DNA of 64,000 nucleotides from Luteococcus sp052116585 (GTDB taxonomy: Bacteria > Actinomycetota > Actinomycetes > Propionibacteriales > Propionibacteriaceae). The stretch is taken from contig NZ_JBQKKT010000007.1 of assembly GCF_052116585.1 (NCBI RefSeq), positions 62,001 to 126,000 on the forward strand. The letters are read 5' to 3'. The notes beneath the pieces are model-generated. The model saw only the letters and a program-made list of their open reading frames with translations. It had not been told where the DNA came from and searched no databases. Of the stretch, positions 59,362-64,000 are shown piece by piece (position 1 is the stretch's first letter; every line of letters begins with the position of its first letter). Both the position numbers and the translations under genes were made by a program.

Positions 59362-62153
59362 CAGTCCTCCCCTCCCTTGATGTGGATGTAGGACCCACCC
59401 GTGCGGGTACGCACCGGACCGGGAACCCGGATGGGTGGGGTCCGGCTGCCGGCCTCGCCCAACCGGGCCAGCGAGGAGAGCATCAGGCCGGTGACGGCCA
59501 GGAAGACGCCCAGGTCGAAGACCAGCACGCTGGAGATCTCCAGCGGCCCCAGGTGCCACTTGATCGGGGTCAGGAAGGAGCCCTTGGTGTAGCCGAGCAG
59601 GCCGGCGCCGACCGAGACGAGGACCCCGATGCTGACCAGCAGCATCGACGGGATGTCCAGCACCTTCGCCGTGCGGCCGTAGGCCAGGTAGACCAGACAC
59701 AGGGCAGACCCCATCACCAGTGCTGCGATGAAGCCGCCTCCCGGGGCGTGGTGACCGCGGAAGTAGAGCCACAACGTCATCACCAACAGGACGGGGCCGA
59801 CGATGCGACTCACCACCTGCAGGGTCATGTTGTTGTCTGCGGGATCCATGGCGGGGTGTGACATGTCCGCGGTGTAGAGGTGGGAGCGCATGGGCAACAG
59901 GCCACGCGATTCCAGGGCCACCAGGATGGCCATCGCGGTGACGCCCAGCACGCACAGCTCACCGAAGGTGTCCAGGGCTCGGAAGTCCACCAGGATGGTG
60001 TTCACCACATTGCTGCCGCCGGTGAGTGCCTCGGCATTGGTCAGGTACCACTTGCCGATGTCGGAGACCCGCGCGTCGGCCTGCAGATTCCAGGCCAGCA
60101 CGAAACCGGTGATGCCGGCCAGTACGCCGAGCGCTGCGGCCAGGGTGATCCGCTTGCGGCCGGTGGCGTGGAAGGCGCGCGGCAGACGGCCCAGCAGCAG
60201 CACCATCATCACGACCGTGAGGATTTCCACCAGCAACTGGGTCAGGGCCACGTCGGGGGCACCCAGCTGGAAGAGCATCAGGGCGACGGAGAAGCCGACG
60301 ATGCCGACGGTGGTCACCAGCGCCACCCGGCTACGCCCCATGATCGTGAAGCCCACGCCCACCCAGACCAGGACGGCGACGAACCAGTCATAGGGGCGTT
60401 CGGCGTCGTCGGGCATCGGGAACAGCCCCGAGTTCACCAGGGAGGCGAAGACCAGCACCACGAGGGCCGCAACGCCGGCGCCCAGGTGGCGGGCCGGAGA
60501 ATCGGTGCGGGTGGGCCCGCCCAGGCGGTAGGCCAGCCCCACCAGGACGCTGCGCACGTCGTCGACCATGCGCACCGCCGGCACGGGCGGCACCAGCCGC
60601 GCCAACACCGGATCCAGCTGGCGGCGAGCCACGACGGCGAGCGTGCCCAGCAGGATCACCGCGGCCGACATCCCCAGGGCCCAGTTCAGACCGTGCCACA
60701 GGTTCAGGTGGGAGTGCTCCGCGTGACCCGTGACCTCGCTGGCGGCCGCATCCACCAGCGGCTGGAGCAGCGGGCCGAACAGGCCGAAGACGATGCCCGC
60801 GAAGGAGGCGAGCACCACCGGCACCAGCATCAGCGCCGGGCCCTCCTGCGGGGCATTGTCCATGCGTTCACCGGGCAGGGTGTGCACCAGCATTCGCCCG
60901 CAGTAGGCAAAGGTCAAGGTGGCGGCCAGCACCGCTCCCACGCTGACAGGGACGGCCAGGGCGACCGGCATCCGGGTCATGGCGCCGAACAATGCCTCCT
61001 TGCTGACGAAGCCGAACAGCGGCGGCAGGCCGGCCATGCCCGCCGCGGCCACGACCAGCGCGGTGGAGGTCACCGGCATGCTGCGGGCCAGGCCACGCAA
61101 TGTGCGGATGTCTCGGGTGCCGGTCTGGTGGTCGATGACGCCGACGCCCATGAACAGGGCCGACTTGAACAGTGCGTGCGCCAGCACGTGGGTCAGGGCA
61201 CCGATGATGGCGTAGTTGCTGCCGATGCCGATGGTGGCCACCAGGAAGCCGAGCTGGCTGACCGTCGAATAGGCCAGCAGCTCCTTCATGTCGTAGCGCT
61301 GCATGGCCATCGTCGCGCCGAACAGGGCCGTGACCAGACCGGTCACCAGCAGCAGCGTGTCCCACAGGGCGATGCCCGCGAACAGCGTCGAGAAGCGCAC
61401 CAGCAGGAAGATGCCGGCCTTCACCATGGCCGCGGCGTGCAGGTAGGCGCTCACCGGGGTGGAGGCCACCATCGCGTCGGGCAGCCAGAAGTGGAAGGGG
61501 AACTGCGCACACTTGGTGAAGGCGGACACGGCCACCAGGAGGGCCGAGACGAGCAGCAGCGTCGGATGACCCTGCCAGGCCTCGCGATTCAACACGTCGG
61601 ACAGGGCCAGACTGCCCGTGGCAACCCGGGCCAGCGCGACGGAACCCAGCAGACACAGTCCGCCCGAGGCCGTCAGCACGAAGGTGCGGACGGCCGGCTG
61701 GACGCCCTTGGCTCCGGACTGGGCGATCAGCAGGAAGGAGCAGATGGTGGTGAACTCCCACATCACCCACAGCACCAGCAGGTCATCGGCCAGCACCAGA
61801 CCGGTCATCGCGGCTGCGAAGGCAGTGAGCTGGCCATAGAAGCGGCCGTGCGCGCCCTCCTTCAGGTAGTTGACCGAGTAGGCCATCACCAGGGCGCCAA
61901 TCACCAGCACCACCAGCGCGAAGAGCACCGCGAGACCATCCAGCCGCAAGGAGAGGTGGACGCCCAGCTGCGGAATCCACGACACGCTCCACGCGAGCCC
62001 CGGCTGGTTGAGCGCGAGCCAGCCCACAATCCCCGCGGCCACCGTCAACCCCACACTGATCACCCAACCGGCTCGACGGCCCCACCACTGCCCCAGGAGG
62101 GCACCGACGACGGACAGGCCGAACAGGCTGGCGACGAGCAGGGGAAGGGCCAC
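59361..62153 (-). CDS. mrpA: Mrp Na+/H+ antiporter subunit A fused to subunit B
   Basis: 930 residues from GTG 62153 (GAGAGGA upstream); the frame continues to 62186. The N-terminal NuoL-like domain has LVLWVMWEFTTICSFLLI, KCAQFPFHFWLPDAMVASTPVSAYLHAAAMVKAGIFLL and HALFKSALFMGVG. An MrpA C-terminal segment (GAPDVALTQLLVEILTVVMMVLLL) follows. From about residue 780 an MrpB domain is fused (YFRGHHAPGGGFIAALVMGSALCLVYLAYG). It exchanges Na+ (or K+) for H+ to control cytoplasmic pH. First gene of the operon. Confidence 0.92.
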   Translation of the reverse strand: MALPLLVASLFGLSVVGALLGQWWGRRAGWVISVGLTVAAGIVGWLALNQPGLAWSVSWIPQLGVHLSLRLDGLAVLFALVVLVIGALVMAYSVNYLKEGAHGRFYGQLTAFAAAMTGLVLADDLLVLWVMWEFTTICSFLLIAQSGAKGVQPAVRTFVLTASGGLCLLGSVALARVATGSLALSDVLNREAWQGHPTLLLVSALLVAVSAFTKCAQFPFHFWLPDAMVASTPVSAYLHAAAMVKAGIFLLVRFSTLFAGIALWDTLLLVTGLVTALFGATMAMQRYDMKELLAYSTVSQLGFLVATIGIGSNYAIIGALTHVLAHALFKSALFMGVGVIDHQTGTRDIRTLRGLARSMPVTSTALVVAAAGMAGLPPLFGFVSKEALFGAMTRMPVALAVPVSVGAVLAATLTFAYCGRMLVHTLPGERMDNAPQEGPALMLVPVVLASFAGIVFGLFGPLLQPLVDAAASEVTGHAEHSHLNLWHGLNWALGMSAAVILLGTLAVVARRQLDPVLARLVPPVPAVRMVDDVRSVLVGLAYRLGGPTRTDSPARHLGAGVAALVVLVFASLVNSGLFPMPDDAERPYDWFVAVLVWVGVGFTIMGRSRVALVTTVGIVGFSVALMLFQLGAPDVALTQLLVEILTVVMMVLLLGRLPRAFHATGRKRITLAAALGVLAGITGFVLAWNLQADARVSDIGKWYLTNAEALTGGSNVVNTILVDFRALDTFGELCVLGVTAMAILVALESRGLLPMRSHLYTADMSHPAMDPADNNMTLQVVSRIVGPVLLVMTLWLYFRGHHAPGGGFIAALVMGSALCLVYLAYGRTAKVLDIPSMLLVSIGVLVSVGAGLLGYTKGSFLTPIKWHLGPLEISSVLVFDLGVFLAVTGLMLSSLARLGEAGSRTPPIRVPGPVRTRTGGSYIHIKGGED

Positions 62154-62418
62154 AGCGGTCCTCTCATGATGGCCTTCCCAGAGCATGGGAATACACCACC
62201 AAGTGGATTCAAGAAGGAGTTCGAGGCCAGTGTAATTGGTCAGGCCAAATGTCGGGCGGGCACTCCACCATGCGGCCGCCGTCTCAGCGACTCAACGGAC
62301 GCCCCCCCGTTGTGGACCCCGCCGCTGACAGCCTTGTCCGCCTACTGCGGAATTTCCCCACCCCTGAGGGCGGGATGCGGCCGCAGGGTCTCGCAGAAGA
62401 CCAGCCAGGACCGGCACA

Positions 62419-63594
62419 GTGAAGGCCGTGTACAGCGCCCAGCAACCCGACCTGCAGACCCGAATGCCCCGAGGGCTCAACCTTGCCCTGCGCTTCGGGA
62501 TTCCCGCCCTGGTGGCCGTCGCCTGCCTCTGGGTGGCCTTCCAGCTGGTGGGACTGACGCGCTTCGCCCTGCTGCCGATGGCGGTCGCCCTGCTCATCAC
62601 CGCGCTCCTGACGCCGGCAGTGCGGTGGCTGCACGGTCGGCTGCGCGTCAACCGTTACCTGGCCGGAGCCCTGTGCCTGCTGGCCCTGCTGGGCAGCGTG
62701 GTGGGGCTGGTCACGATCGCGACCCGGATCATGTTCAAGCAGATCGGAAGCATCACCGAACTGGCACAGGAGGCCATCACGTCGAGTGCCCAATGGCTGC
62801 GCGAGGGCCCTCTGCACGTGGACGAGGGCCAGCTCCAGCAGGGCGTCGACAAGGCCCAGGAGTGGCTCAGCGGCAACAGCCAGGGCATCGCCCAGGGAGC
62901 CCTGCAGATCAGCGGCTCGGTCACAGAGGTGGGTGCCATGACCCTGTTGGCACTGGTGAGCGCCTTCTTCTTCCTGGGCGACGGCCCGGCGATCTGGCGC
63001 ACGCTGCTGTGGCTCGTGCCGCACCGCTCCCGCGCCCGCCAGCTGGAAGCCTCTCGCCGCAGCTGGCGCAGCCTGGAGCTCTACGCCCGAACGGCGGTGG
63101 CGGTGGCTGCCCTGGACGCCGTCGGGATCTGGTTGGGGGCCGTCCTGTTGGGGGTCCCCTTCGCCCTGCCGGTGGCGATGCTGGTCTTCGTCTCCGCCTT
63201 CATCCCCTTCCTCGGCGCCATCGCGTCCGGCGCCGTGGCAGTGGCGATCGCCTTCTTTGCCAAGGGGGTCACCACTGCCCTGCTGATGCTGCTCGTGGTG
63301 CTCGCCGTCCAACAGCTCGAGGGCAATGTGCTGCAGCCCCTGCTGATGGGCAAGGCGGTCTCCCTGCACCCCTATGCGGTGATCCTGGGCGTCAGCCTGG
63401 CCGGTTACCTGTGGAGTCTGGCCGGGGCGCTGCTGGCCGTTCCCGTGATGGCCGTCGCGATGGCCTGGCTGCGCTATCTCAACGACGACGACCGTTTCCC
63501 GGAGCTGGGCACCCTGTCACGCGAGGAGCGGGAGCCCGCCCCCGACGAACCAACACAGGACGATCACCGCGGGGCCGCTGCCGTCACCCCTTGA
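62419..63594 (+). CDS. AI-2E family permease
   Basis: 391 residues from GTG 62419, following a 265-bp divergent gap from the Mrp operon. Typical AI-2E/PerM layout: two helix pairs, a long soluble loop (SITELAQEAITSSAQWLREG) and the C-terminal FVSAFIPFLGAIASGAVAVAIAFFAKG and LLVVLAVQQLEGNVLQPLLMGKAVSLHPYAVILGVSLAG. Members include pheromone exporters and Na+/H+ antiporters; the substrate is unknown. The last 30 residues are acidic. Its stop overlaps the convergent thioredoxin-like gene by 11 bp. Confidence 0.88.
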   Translation: MKAVYSAQQPDLQTRMPRGLNLALRFGIPALVAVACLWVAFQLVGLTRFALLPMAVALLITALLTPAVRWLHGRLRVNRYLAGALCLLALLGSVVGLVTIATRIMFKQIGSITELAQEAITSSAQWLREGPLHVDEGQLQQGVDKAQEWLSGNSQGIAQGALQISGSVTEVGAMTLLALVSAFFFLGDGPAIWRTLLWLVPHRSRARQLEASRRSWRSLELYARTAVAVAALDAVGIWLGAVLLGVPFALPVAMLVFVSAFIPFLGAIASGAVAVAIAFFAKGVTTALLMLLVVLAVQQLEGNVLQPLLMGKAVSLHPYAVILGVSLAGYLWSLAGALLAVPVMAVAMAWLRYLNDDDRFPELGTLSREEREPAPDEPTQDDHRGAAAVTP

Positions 63595-64000
63595 TGAGGG
63601 CCAGGTTCTCGTCCATCTGCTCGGCGTTCAACGCTCCCATGTGGCTCTTGCGCAGGATCCCGTCCCGGTCGATGAAGAAGTGCGAGGGGATGCCGAGCGA
63701 ACGGTAGCGCGACGCGATCGTCGTCTCCGGGTCGCTGATCATGGGGACGGTCAGCCCCAGCCGACTGGTGTAGCCCTGGATGGTCGCCCGGTCCTCGTTG
63801 ATGAAGATGGACAGCACCATCACGTCATCGGCCTGGTGCTTCTTCCAGGCGGCCTCGATGTCCGGCGCCTCGGCGCGGCAAGCAGTGCACCAGGTGGCGC
63901 CGAAGTTCAACCAGACCGGCTGCCCCTTGAGCTCGGCCAGGGAGACCTGCTTGCCGTCCAGCGTGGTGGCGGTGAAGCCCGGTGCGGGCTGCCCCACCTC
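63584..64000 (-). CDS. TlpA/ResA-like thiol-disulfide oxidoreductase (5' end missing)
   Basis: 139 codons are present and the frame is open to the window edge, so the start and any signal or anchor lie beyond 64000. It has thioredoxin fold with GATWCTACRAEAPDIE (CxxC redox pair) and the cis-Pro loop GIPSHFFIDRDG. TlpA-type proteins reduce extracytoplasmic disulfides, often for cytochrome c maturation. The SRLGLTVPMISDPE stretch matches the ResA/TlpA insertion. Partners would be to the right. Confidence 0.87.
   Translation of the reverse strand, partial: EVGQPAPGFTATTLDGKQVSLAELKGQPVWLNFGATWCTACRAEAPDIEAAWKKHQADDVMVLSIFINEDRATIQGYTSRLGLTVPMISDPETTIASRYRSLGIPSHFFIDRDGILRKSHMGALNAEQMDENLALIKG

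Noticed and set aside
59880..63707. A 1275-codon plus-strand open frame
   Set aside because: Antisense to mrpA and out of frame with the permease; low-complexity translation only.

Overview
The window is high-GC DNA from an actinobacterium. The evidence is frequent GTG starts, stop/start overlaps inside operons, TGNTANNNT promoters set directly on start codons, and actinobacterial families (SigE-type ECF sigma factor, MprAB-like two-component pair, MrpA-MrpB fusion, BioYMN, DUF6457-like protein). The mix of sugar PTS, anaerobic S/N-oxide respiration and peptidase/phosphatase genes suits a facultatively anaerobic Propionibacteriaceae-like organism. The genus cannot be proved from the sequence.

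Layout. 1-5.3 kb: galactoside module (end of a sugar-binding protein, ROK regulator, lacZ with a +1 frameshift). 5.4-7.2 kb: thiosulfate/sulfur uptake pair yeeE-tusA behind a cysteine-rich leader ORF. 7.4-12.2 kb: sucrose module (LacI regulator, PTS EIIBCA, GH32 hydrolase) with a strong palindromic operator between the divergent genes. 12.2-17.7 kb: PTH2-like protein, secreted 5'-nucleotidase, orphan RHH protein, GNAT, vapBC, membrane protein. 17.9-23.4 kb: GH92 mannosidase, DUF2079 membrane protein, cold-shock gene. 23.6-28.7 kb: MFS transporter, PatB-like lyase, ECF sigma factor with a membrane partner, Mug glycosylase. 28.8-30.8 kb: biotin ECF transporter bioYMN with a BioQ-like operator. 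30.8-34.1 kb: secreted phosphoesterase, AIM24 protein, ornithine carbamoyltransferase. 34.2-39.7 kb: holin-like membrane protein, LMW tyrosine phosphatase, kinase-like membrane protein, S51-like protein with a coiled-coil tail, MFS transporter. 40-44.8 kb: mhpDFEBC meta-cleavage operon. 44.9-51.1 kb: dmsABC-torD and a divergent ferredoxin plus DUF6457-like gene. 51.1-54.9 kb: MprAB-like pair and an AlbA_2-domain regulator. 55-56.3 kb: pepT. 56.3-62.2 kb: Mrp Na+/H+ antiporter operon mrpA(B)CDEFG. 62.4-64 kb: AI-2E permease and a TlpA-like thioredoxin cut by the window edge.

Gene cooperation. The sucrose PTS makes sucrose-6-phosphate for the GH32 enzyme. YeeE and TusA form a thiosulfate import and sulfur-relay pair that may be controlled by translation of a Cys-rich leader. 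MhpB, C, D, E and F convert a catechol-type propionate to a dicarboxylate, pyruvate and acetyl-CoA. DmsA, B, C and TorD form a membrane molybdoenzyme and its chaperone.

The most unusual features are the Cys-rich leader ORF before yeeE, a dispersed short-repeat family built on CGCGTGGGTT/AACCCACGCG, and a regulator gene bracketed by two copies of the same palindrome. Others are a tandem duplication of the first EIIA strand and a tyrosine phosphatase translationally coupled to a degenerate kinase-like membrane protein. No rRNA, tRNA, insertion sequence, prophage or CRISPR array was seen.
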